Positions 1-6,095 of a stretch of 10,672 nucleotides of DNA are shown piece after piece. Positions within the stretch are counted from its first letter, which is position 1. Each line of letters opens with the position of its first letter. Source of the DNA: Bacteroidia bacterium (GTDB taxonomy: Bacteria > Bacteroidota > Bacteroidia > Cytophagales > Cyclobacteriaceae); the NCBI GenBank assembly GCA_012031955.1, contig JAAURZ010000034.1:1-10672 (forward strand), given 5' to 3'. Made by a program: the position numbers and the translations under genes. The notes below the pieces were generated by a model, which did no database searches, had not been told where the DNA came from, and was given only the letters and a program-made list of their open reading frames with translations.

Positions 1-37
1 TCAGCGACATCCGTCAGCATCCGCACCGGCTTGCAGC

Positions 38-228
38 GCTCACTACCACCTCGACGGCAACACCCGCGACAAGACCGGCAAGTACGAGCCGGCAAAAATA
101 CGTCGGCCAGAACGGCTCGCATCTGTCACACGTCGGCCAGGGGCTAGCGCTCGACGGCACCGATTACTTGGACTGTGGCGACGCCGGACGCTTCGGCTTC
201 TTCAACCGCTTCTCGATCAGCGCCTGGC
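38..228 (+). pseudogene. LamG/concanavalin-like domain fragment
   Basis: The plus strand reads AHYHLDGNTRDKTGKYEPAK, then after a one-base slip in the five-A run at 94-98 continues as YVGQNG...GQGLALDG, YLDCGD and FNRFSISAW. The order (short 'x-LDG' strand, G-Q-G-x-A-L-x-L-D-G, then Y-L-D-C-G-D and F-S-I-S-A-W) is what LamG/Laminin_G_3 jelly-roll domains look like, for example those inside planctomycete DUF1549/DUF1553 cytochrome-type proteins. It has no start or stop of its own and ends abruptly at about 228. The base composition is richer in G+C than the isomerase gene to its right, so it does not look native to this chromosome. The family resemblance is fairly clear. The host gene cannot be named. 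Confidence 0.5.
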
Positions 229-232
229 AAGT

Positions 233-293
233 GTTCGTGCCGCGCGCGACGCGGGGCTGATGTCTGATGAGCATTTCACGGTCGATGGCACCG
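233..293 (+). mobile_element. Transposase scrap, IS5/IS1182-like DDE
   Basis: The plus strand reads VRAARDAGLMSDEHFTVDGT. The stretch 'GL-M/L-SDEHFTVDGT' is the signature around the first catalytic Asp of many IS5-superfamily (IS1182/IS5-like) DDE transposases, where it is normally followed by 'L(I/L)EAWAS'. Here the match stops right after DGT and the sequence changes to VLVYSANVTFEEIL, so only about 60 bp of the transposase gene are present. No terminal inverted repeats, target duplications or remaining DDE residues are seen. This is a fragment, not a functional element. Confidence 0.5.
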
Positions 294-373
294 TGCTCGT
301 CTACTCCGCGAACGTCACGTTCGAGGAGATCCTCGACACCCGCGTGACCAGCGAGGAGCTGCGCGAGGCCGAG
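294..373. other. Unassigned GC-rich segment between fragments
   Basis: This piece lies between the transposase scrap and the dehydrogenase fragment. Plus-strand frame 2 reads SANVTFEEILDTRVTSEELR, which is protein-like. One minus-strand frame is also open across it. I cannot assign either reading to a family. It is probably one more short fragment in the patchwork at the window edge. Confidence 0.3.
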
Positions 374-565
374 CTCGTAGTCGCCGGCGTCATACGTCGA
401 GCCGGCCGGCGCCTGGTAGGGGAACTCGTCCTTGCGCACGAAATTGATCCGGCGGATCTCGGACGGGTCGATGCCGAGTTCGCGCGCCGCCGTGTCCATC
501 GCCCGTTCGAGACCGTAATAGAACTGCGGCCCGCCGTAGCCGCGGTTGAGCCCGATCGGTGTGGC
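374..565 (-). pseudogene. Xanthine/CO dehydrogenase molybdopterin subunit fragment
   Basis: Minus-strand translation gives GLNRGYGGPQFYYGLERAMD, then AARELGIDPSEIRRINFV, DEFPYQAPAGSTYDAGDYE. This is the well-conserved segment of the large, molybdopterin-binding subunit of xanthine/aldehyde/CO dehydrogenases, containing 'R-G-Y-G-x-P-Q', the amphipathic 'E-R-A-M-D-x-A-A-R-E-L-G-I-D-P' helix and 'YD-x-GDYE'. The full subunit is usually 750-800 residues and only about 63 are present. It is joined in frame to the isomerase N-terminus at about 560-565 and lost after GDYE at 374. No dehydrogenase partner genes are nearby, so it is almost certainly foreign to this locus. Confidence 0.65.
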
Positions 566-835
566 ATATCCCATAGCGCAAGTAAGTCCGTGCTTTAACG
601 CGATAGGCCACTGCTCGGAGTTGAGCAACTCAACGGACTTGATTCCCATCGCCTTCGCCGACTTCACCAGGTCTTCAATGGGTATACTTCCGTAACACCA
701 CTGGCAAACAGAGTGATTGATGTTTCCTTTGAGGTCGAGCGATTCAGCCTTCTCCATTGCTGATGCAAAATTGGGCAAAGCCATGGCGCCTAAGGTGCCT
801 GCGGCAATATTTTTAAGAGCTTGCTTTCTATTCAT
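560..835 (-). pseudogene. Hydroxypyruvate isomerase-like protein, 5' part only
   Basis: Known of the family: a TIM-barrel (xylose-isomerase-like, AP_endonuc_2 fold) enzyme that interconverts hydroxypyruvate and tartronate semialdehyde. Seen here: MNRKQALKNIAAGTLGAMAL is an exported-type N-terminus of the sort found on Bacteroidota members of this family. It is followed by LKGNINHSVCQWCYGSIPIE, IKSVELL, EQWPIALKHGLTCAMGYAT, which matches the first two beta-alpha units of the barrel. About 92 residues are native. The remaining 165 or so residues of a normal 255-300 residue enzyme are missing because the reading runs into the dehydrogenase fragment. The ATG at 835 is the natural start. The gene lies 69 bp downstream of the amidohydrolase on the same strand and may share its transcript. 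Two ACTAGT boxes (838-843, 857-862) in an inverted AACTAGT/ACTAGTT arrangement lie just upstream. The isomerase could instead be a related sugar-phosphate isomerase/epimerase. Confidence 0.65.
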
Positions 836-904
836 AAACTAGTTGAATTGTGAATCACTAGTTACAACAATCTTGCGCAAAACTCAATGAGATTTCGATA
901 AAGA

Positions 905-2161
905 CTACTTGTAAATGACGCCGCCCTTCATGACCAGTTGCACATTGCGAAGGGCGCTGATGTCCGTCGAAGGATCTCCCTTCACCACGACAAGGTCGGC
1001 AAGCAGGCCCGCCCTTATGCTTCCGATTCGTTTGTCGAGGTGGAACACGCGGGCGTTCACCGACGTGCTCGATTGCAGCACAGCAAGCGTCGGCATGCCA
1101 TACGCCACCATCAGTTCGAGTTCACGCACATTGTCGCCATGAGCAAACACGCCCACATCGCCACCCGCGCAAATCATTACGCCTGCCTCCAAGGCAAGTC
1201 TAAAACTCTCGCGCTTGCGGGCGATGCGCGCCGGCAACGGCACGGCGTCGCGCTTCCACCCTTTGTATTGTTCTATTGCATCGCCGGCGGCCACAGTGGG
1301 GCAGAGCGCCACATGATGCTCCTTCATCAGCGCGAGCACTTCGGCCGTCGCGCCGTCGCCATGCTCGATGGTTTCTACCCCAGCCATTGTCGCACGCCGC
1401 ATCCCTTCTGCGGTGGAAGCATGCGCCACTACCGGCCGGCCGCTGCTCCTTGCGGTCTGCACAGCCAATTGGAGTTCTTCAATCGAGAAAGTCGGCTGCG
1501 CCTCGTCGTCGAGACCCCACCGATAGTCAGCATACACCTTTATGATGTCGGCGCCCTTCCCGATCTGGTCGCGTACCACACGGACAAGGTCATGTTGGTC
1601 GGCAGGTTCAGCGCCAAGCATTATCTGAAAATCAGTATCGTAGCCTTTCGGTCCATAACTGCCTGTGGCAACTATTGCTCTGCCCGCCACAAGCATGCGC
1701 GGGCCCGGAATAACCCCTTCATCTATGGCCTGCTTCAAACCTACGTCCGCATAGCCGGCGCCCTCCGACCCAAGGTCGCGCACGGTGGTGAACCCTGCCA
1801 GCAAAGTTTTCCGCGCATGCACCGTAGCGCGCGCAACGCGATAAGCGTCGGACTCTTTCAGCACCTGTTCCTCCCACGGCGTTTCATTGTAAGGGTGCAA
1901 TAGCAGGTGTGAGTGGCCTTCAATGAGCCCGGGCAGCAAGGTGCATCCCGGAAGCTTCATGATCTCGGCCTGCTTCGGCGCCTTCATTTTGTCGGCCGGA
2001 CCTGCCGCCACAATGCTCTCACCTTCTACCAGCACTGCCCATCCTGTGTGCATGCTTTCGCCGTCGAACACCCGGTCGGGCAGCAACAACAATTGCCGTT
2101 GACAAACAGCTTCCATACTGGCGATGATACAAAAGAGAAATACAACAAATTGCAGGCGCAT
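905..2161 (-). CDS. Secreted metal-dependent amidohydrolase
   Basis: Protein of 418 residues of the amidohydrolase superfamily (Amidohydro_1), imidazolonepropionase/prolidase-like branch. It hydrolyses C-N bonds, often in N-acyl amino acids or Xaa-Pro-type dipeptides. The exact substrate cannot be read from sequence. Residues 1-20 are a hydrophobic export signal, so it probably acts in the periplasm. Visible metal-site elements in order: EGHSH (His83, His85), a KVYADYR strand whose Lys208 is the expected carboxylated bridging lysine, VVAHAS (His247), IEHGDG (His267) and CAGGDVG (Asp335). The N-terminal urease-like beta domain (PDRVFDG...) and its C-terminal return (ADLVVVKGDPSTD) are both present, so the protein is full length. 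The ATG at 2161 is kept because it directly precedes the signal peptide. The start lacks a clear Shine-Dalgarno. The truncated isomerase gene follows downstream. Confidence 0.88.
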   Translation of the reverse strand: MRLQFVVFLFCIIASMEAVCQRQLLLLPDRVFDGESMHTGWAVLVEGESIVAAGPADKMKAPKQAEIMKLPGCTLLPGLIEGHSHLLLHPYNETPWEEQVLKESDAYRVARATVHARKTLLAGFTTVRDLGSEGAGYADVGLKQAIDEGVIPGPRMLVAGRAIVATGSYGPKGYDTDFQIMLGAEPADQHDLVRVVRDQIGKGADIIKVYADYRWGLDDEAQPTFSIEELQLAVQTARSSGRPVVAHASTAEGMRRATMAGVETIEHGDGATAEVLALMKEHHVALCPTVAAGDAIEQYKGWKRDAVPLPARIARKRESFRLALEAGVMICAGGDVGVFAHGDNVRELELMVAYGMPTLAVLQSSTSVNARVFHLDKRIGSIRAGLLADLVVVKGDPSTDISALRNVQLVMKGGVIYK

Positions 2162-2322
2162 GGGTCAGAGTTTGTTTTGTAAAAAATAAAGATAAGCAAG
2201 AGGTCGACGTCGCTGCGACTTTGACACGGATTAATGGCGACCATTTTACAATACCGGTTGTAGCCACAACAACGCGCTCAGGTAGTAGGCGCATTGGCGA
2301 CAGGCAGGGCTTGTTAGTTGCA

Positions 2323-2344
2323 TTTCTATTTCGTAAATAGGAAA
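2323..2344. promoter_or_regulatory. Imperfect palindrome before hypothetical gene
   Basis: TTTC-TATTT, a 3-base centre CGT, then AAATA-G-GAAA: arms of nine and ten bases that are complementary except for one extra G. It ends 17 bp before the TTG start at 2362, inside the 200-bp divergent spacer (2162-2361). The position fits an operator or a short 5' UTR hairpin. No factor can be named and no convincing Bacteroidota -33/-7 promoter pair was recognised around it. Confidence 0.25.
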
Positions 2345-2361
2345 TCCGAACTAATCGAGCG

Positions 2362-2901
2362 TTGAACAAAGTACTCTCCATTGGGCTCATCCTATGTCTC
2401 TTGTTCCACCTGGGTGGCTACTACCTGCTGTTTGTCGGTCTTAGTTATTCTGCGTATCACAGTCTTTCGCGGAAGATCGACCGGGAGCAGTACAGCGATG
2501 TGCAGTTCAGGGAATTCAAGGTGCCGATAACCCTTCCCTATCCCATCCACAATAACGGCGCCGTTCGCACCTACGGCGAAATTGAAGTTGATGGAGAATT
2601 TTATGTGCTCGCCCAGCAGGAAATAGTTCACGATACACTCTACATCCTTGGCGTAAAAAAAGAGGATCAAACGCGCATCAACCATGCGTTCGACCGATAC
2701 CTCGGGCTGTCGGAGCAGTCGCCGCCCGGCAATGAGCAAACATTGAGTCTGCTGAGTAAACTCATCAAAGAATACAAGAGCCAGGCAAAGCCCGCCCTCG
2801 TAAGCGTGGGCGGTTGGGACCTCGAACTGGGAGAGACCCCTTTCCAACTCCCGGCACTGCAACACCACAGCCAACGCATCTATCATCCGCCGCTAGGCTG
2901 A
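2362..2901 (+). CDS. Membrane-anchored hypothetical protein
   Basis: 179 residues, family not recognised with certainty. The start must be TTG at 2362: an in-frame TAG lies at 2338-2340, there is no ATG between, and no later in-frame Met is close. Residues 1-30 form one hydrophobic segment (VLSIGLILCLLFHLGGYYLL), an uncleaved anchor or signal. The rest is soluble and mixed charged, with VPITLPYPIHNNGAVRTYGE and a beta-rich stretch EVDGEFYVLAQQEIVHDTLY. These resemble small Bacteroidota proteins often found near outer-membrane receptors, but that is recollection, not proof. The C-terminus is Pro/His-rich (LQHHSQRIYHPP). It is divergent from the amidohydrolase and ends 148 bp before the beta-barrel gene. 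Confidence 0.65.
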   Translation: MNKVLSIGLILCLLFHLGGYYLLFVGLSYSAYHSLSRKIDREQYSDVQFREFKVPITLPYPIHNNGAVRTYGEIEVDGEFYVLAQQEIVHDTLYILGVKKEDQTRINHAFDRYLGLSEQSPPGNEQTLSLLSKLIKEYKSQAKPALVSVGGWDLELGETPFQLPALQHHSQRIYHPPLG

Positions 2902-2919
2902 CTTCCCTTTTCTTTTTTT

Positions 2920-2943
2920 GAAAATTTTCCTGTGGTCGCGACC
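2920..2943. promoter_or_regulatory. Two adjacent perfect 10-bp palindromes
   Basis: GAAAATTTTC (2920-2929) and GGTCGCGACC (2934-2943) are each perfect palindromes and are separated by only four bases. They sit 19 bp after the stop of the hypothetical gene and about 107 bp before the beta-barrel start, where a promoter or operator for the barrel/haloperoxidase operon would be expected. A weaker inverted repeat GCGTGC/GCACGC (3010-3015, 3028-3033), around the 8-bp palindrome TTGCGCAA, lies closer to the start. The function is inferred from position only. Confidence 0.25.
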
Positions 2944-3049
2944 GCCATGTGCGTGCGCGTGGCTGCTGGATTTCCACTTCCTTTACAACTATCTAAAAAC
3001 AAGGCGAAGGCGTGCTTGCGCAAGGCTGCACGCGTTTGCCGCCAACACT

Positions 3050-3980
3050 ATGAAGCAAACTATGAAAATGAAAATACTGCTACTCGCGACGAGCTTGGTC
3101 TTTTGCTTGCGCGCTGCAGCGCAAACACCAACTGATGCTATCATGATGAAGCAGCGTGAATTTTGCGCCGCCCTCATCTACGACCATGGCGTCTTCGATC
3201 AGTACTACGAAGGCACCGATCTCCGTGTGAACGGCACGATTGAAACTGTGACGAGAACCACCGCACTGGCTATGCTGGCAATAGGACTGCACGACAAGCT
3301 CAACCTGATTGTAACGGTACCCTACGTGAAGACGGAGTCGGGCGAACCAAATGGCGGGCATTTTAATGGCGCCAGGGGTTTTCAGGACATGAGCTTTGCC
3401 CTAAAAGGGGAACTTGTGAACATGCAAGTCGGACCGGGCAAACTGGCGGCGCTGGCAACGCTGGGCTATTCCACGCCTATGACCAACTACCTCTCTGACT
3501 ACATGCCCTACAGCCTGGGCTTTGGCGCCAATGAACTGAGCATGCGCGCCATCGGCCAGTATCGATTCGACATGGGCGTGTATGCGCGTGCCACCGTGTC
3601 GTACTTGTGGCGCGGACAAACAAAGGCCGAGCGCGACTACTATTACAACAATGGAAGCTATTACACGGCGTGGATGGACGTACCAAACGCCTGGCACGTA
3701 AAACGTGGTTGGCGGTGCATGGCTCCTTCAAAACTCGCTCAAGGTTGAAGCAGGATATACCATGATGAACTCGACGAGCGGTGATGATATTAGAAAGTAC
3801 AACGCCGCACAACCTACAAACAAGGTTGACCTGGGACAGCTGGGGTTCACCACACAATACTATTTCAAGGGCATCAAAGGCCTCGGCGTATTGGCTTATT
3901 ACTCACAAGTAATCAGCGGGCGCAACACCGCCAAAATACAGAACATCGGGGGCGGCGTCACTTACCAGTTTAAACTATAA
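3050..3980 (+). pseudogene. Outer-membrane beta-barrel transporter, frameshifted
   Basis: Resembles the PF13557-type 'transporter/phenol MetA degradation' outer-membrane barrels. The start is taken at ATG 3050 (alternatives 3062 and 3068), giving the signal peptide MKMKILLLATSLVFC...AAAQT. Longer readings from 2918 add a Cys/Arg-rich stretch without signal character. The mature part alternates short beta strands and turns: LIYDHGVFDQYYEGTDLRVN, LNLIVTVPYVKTE, FQDMSFALKGELVN, ALATLGYSTPMTNYLSDYMP. Frame 2 holds to about 3703 and frame 0 from 3705 (VVGGAWLLQNSLKVEAGYT) to the stop at 3978-3980, ending on the aromatic strand GGGVTYQFKL typical of barrels. Removing one C at 3704 restores HVKVVGGAW and a protein of 309 residues. 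This is either a sequencing error or a recent mutation. The next gene begins 10 bp downstream. Confidence 0.7.
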
Positions 3981-3990
3981 AACCAGTCAC

Positions 3991-5534
3991 ATGAAATCAA
4001 ATCTACTACTCGTACTCGCTTGCATTTCCTTTTTTGCTGCGCTGGTCGGATGTGAAACCGAGTTGCCCACACAGGCCAGTTACAAGGCCTATACGTTTAC
4101 CGACGTTGATGAGGACGCAGGCACCTGGAACACAGTGTTGTTGAATGCGCCCGATCAAATTGTTTTGACAGCACCTGAAGACGTATCGTCAGCCGAATAT
4201 CAGTCAGAGTTGTCGGCGATGAAAGACGCGGCTGCCAAGCGCTCCGGAAAGCAAAAGCGGCGGTCGACTATTGGACCAATAACCCCGCGTTGCGCTGGAA
4301 TGAAATCGCGCTGGAACTGGTGGCCAAGTACAACCTCATTCCCGGACCCAACGACGACGGCACATATACCCTGCCTAACCCGGGCAACCCCGCAGGCCCG
4401 CCGCCGTTTCCGTTTGCCCACCCGCCGTATGCAGTGCGTGCGCTCGCCTACCTGAGTGTGTCGCAATTCGATGCGATGATCGCCGCCTGGCATTACAAGT
4501 ATCTCTACAACAGACCTGCTCCATCGGAAACGGACGCCAGCGTTAACGCTGCCTACGCGCAATCAGGGTTACCGTCATATCCTGCCGACGGCGCCGTGAT
4601 AGCGGCCGTGTCGCGCGATATTTTGTCGGCCATGTTTCCACTCGAAAAAGAGTATCTCGCCCAAATGGCGCAGGAACACATGGAGAGCCTGCAGTGGGCC
4701 GGCGAGAACGTAGCCAGCGACATAGAAGCCGGTGAATTTCTTGGAGAAGAGGTTGCCAAGATTGCGTTGACCCGCGCTTCTACCGACGGCATGAGCAAGG
4801 CGCAATGTCCAAAGCCCGTGTCCGATTCAATTAAAGCCGCCGCATTCGCGCGATTTGGCTGGGCCTGGGACAACCTCGAAGAGCCCGCACGCCCGGTGGG
4901 ACTTACTCCGCTTTATGGCAAAGTAAAAATGTGGAACATCGACAACGTGGAGGATGTGCGGCCGATTCCGCCGCCAGCCTTGGGCTCCGCCGAACTCGAA
5001 GCCGATAGCAAAAAACTTTCCGAAATCGCCGACAACATGACGGAGGAGAAACGACGCATCGCCAACTTCTGGCAAGACGGCCTCGGTACGTACACACCGC
5101 CCGGTCATTGGAACAGGTTTGCGAAAGACTTCATCATCAGGTATCAGGTCAACCCGGTAAGGACCGTGCGTGTCTTTGCTTACCTGAATATGGCCATGAT
5201 GGACGCCGGCATTAGTTGCTGGGACGCCAAATACTATTATCATTACCCTCGCCCCATACAGCTTATCAAGAATTTTAAAACGATAGCGGGAACACCCAAC
5301 TTCCCGAGTTACACGTCCGGTCACAGTGTTTTCTCCGCAGCCGGTGCCGAAGTGCTGGCCTACCACTTTCCCGCAGAAGCTGATCTTGTAAGAGGCTGGG
5401 CGATCGAAGCCGCTGTGTCGAGGGTGTATGGCGGTATTCACTGGACTTTCGACGCCGAAGTAGGAACCGCCCAGGGCAAACTTGTTGCCTCCTACACAGT
5501 TGACCGCGCCATGAACGACGGAGCCGGCAACTGA
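3991..5534 (+). pseudogene. Vanadium haloperoxidase/PAP2-family lipoprotein, frameshifted
   Basis: Known of the family: acid phosphatase/vanadium-dependent haloperoxidase fold binding phosphate or vanadate. The N-terminus MKSNLLLVLACISFF..LVGC is a lipoprotein signal with the lipobox Cys. Frame 1 is read to about 4245 (SELSAMKDAAAK), then frame 0 (KAAVDYWTNNPALRWNEIA) to the TGA at 5532, directly followed by TAA. One missing base near 4240-4260 explains the break. Repaired length is about 514 residues. All three anion-site motifs are present in repaired numbering: K414-x6-R421-P, PSYTSGH445, and SR478-x5-H484-x3-D. T replaces the commoner P in PSxPSGH. An earlier segment (about 152-223) mirrors the active one but lacks GH. 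Phosphatase versus haloperoxidase activity cannot be decided. It is cotranscribed with the barrel gene and ends at a terminator. Confidence 0.82.
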
Positions 5535-5553
5535 TAACTAACCCGCATTCTGT

Positions 5554-5595
5554 AAAACTCCCCCTCGTGTGAACCACAAAGGGGGAGTTTTTTTT
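5554..5595 (+). terminator. Intrinsic terminator after haloperoxidase gene
   Basis: AAAACTCCCCCT (5554-5565) pairs perfectly with AGGGGGAGTTTT (5580-5591). The 14-base loop contains a small inner GTG/CAC pairing, and an eight-T run follows (5588-5595). This is a textbook Rho-independent terminator, 20 bp after the stop, ending the barrel/haloperoxidase operon. Its A/T-flanked symmetry could also work weakly on the other strand. Confidence 0.93.
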
Positions 5596-5692
5596 GCTCG
5601 ATCCGATATTTCTTTGAAAGCGTGTCCAAATCTATTCAGGTCGCCTGTAATACTGGTGTAAAACATTCTATAACATTCAATAACTTAACACT

Positions 5693-6046
5693 ATGGAAGA
5701 ATTCATGTTAATCTTCAGGCATCAGGACGGCGGAAAGCTTGCTTCGCCCGAACAAATTCAGCAATGGATGAAACAAACAAGCGACTGGATCGGCGGTATT
5801 GCTGCGCAAAACAAATACGTCGGAGGGAACGGCCTTCCGTTCGACGACGCCCGCGTGGTTACCGCAAACAATAAAAAACTTGTGGTGACCAACGGTCCGT
5901 TTGGCGACATCAAGGAGACGCTCGGCGGCTACATCATTGTGAAGGCCGAGTCGGTAGACGAGGCTGTCGAATTTGCCAAAGGAAGCCCCGTGTTGCAAGG
6001 CGATGGCAACAGCGTGGAAGTAAGACGCGTGAAAAGTAAAGTGTGA
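5693..6046 (+). CDS. YCII/DGPF-domain protein
   Basis: 117 residues, the usual size for the YCII-related family, a dimeric ferredoxin-like alpha/beta fold whose biochemical role is mostly unknown. Seen: MEEFMLIFRHQDGG as the first strand with a conserved-position His, then a long helix (PEQIQQWMKQTSDWIGGIAA), GLP, VVTNGPFGDIKETLGGYIIV, and SVDEAVEFAKGSP with a final beta strand SVEVRRV. The family's eponymous D-G-P-F is N-G-P-F here. The start is ATG 5693 at the beginning of the conserved strand; an in-frame Met at 5705 is an alternative. Its stop lies 49 bp before the ECF42-type sigma gene. This is a known gene pairing in which the sigma factor is thought to control DGPF genes, so it is likely one operon. 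Confidence 0.9.
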   Translation: MEEFMLIFRHQDGGKLASPEQIQQWMKQTSDWIGGIAAQNKYVGGNGLPFDDARVVTANNKKLVVTNGPFGDIKETLGGYIIVKAESVDEAVEFAKGSPVLQGDGNSVEVRRVKSKV

Positions 6047-6055
6047 CTTGAATTG

Positions 6056-6085
6056 GGCCTTCTCTTCGACTCCGAAGAGAAGGCC
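6056..6085 (+). promoter_or_regulatory. Perfect 13-bp hairpin before sigma gene
   Basis: GGCCTTCTCTTCG (6056-6068) and CGAAGAGAAGGCC (6073-6085) are exact reverse complements around the tetraloop ACTC. The hairpin lies wholly in the 49-bp gap between the YCII stop (6046) and the sigma ATG (6096) and ends 10 bases before that ATG. No T run follows, so it is not a standard intrinsic terminator. Possible roles are limiting translation of the sigma factor, stabilising the upstream message, or partial attenuation, so that YCII is made in excess of sigma. Confidence 0.75.
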
Positions 6086-6095
6086 ATCACAAAGC

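Noticed and set aside
837..863. Inverted AACTAGT/ACTAGTT as terminator of the amidohydrolase
   Set aside because: The stem is only 7 bp and A/T-rich, with no T run on the minus strand. It is kept only as a remark in the isomerase entry.
938..1903. 321-codon plus-strand open frame
   Set aside because: It lies antisense to the amidohydrolase, whose metal-site motifs are complete. The plus-strand reading is His/Arg/Ala-rich shadow sequence.
2918..3748. Longer beta-barrel reading from ATG 2918
   Set aside because: The added 44 residues are Arg/Cys-rich, cross two palindromes and hide a normal signal peptide that begins at 3050-3068.
3991..4455. Separate 154-residue lipoprotein gene before the PAP2 gene
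   Set aside because: After about 4250 this frame is low-complexity Arg/Pro/Thr shadow, while the other frame carries KAAVDYWTNNPALRWNE. One gene with one missing base explains both.
4827..5441. 204-codon minus-strand open frame
   Set aside because: It is antisense to the haloperoxidase gene, which has all three family motifs in the plus frame.
6056..6085. Intrinsic terminator between YCII and sigma genes
   Set aside because: The stem is strong but no T run follows. The next bases are ATCACAAAGC and the sigma ATG is 10 bases on.
6048..6095. Earlier TTG start for the sigma factor
   Set aside because: It would place the perfect hairpin inside the coding region, and the family N-terminus begins at about MDQQALIPHLF (6096).
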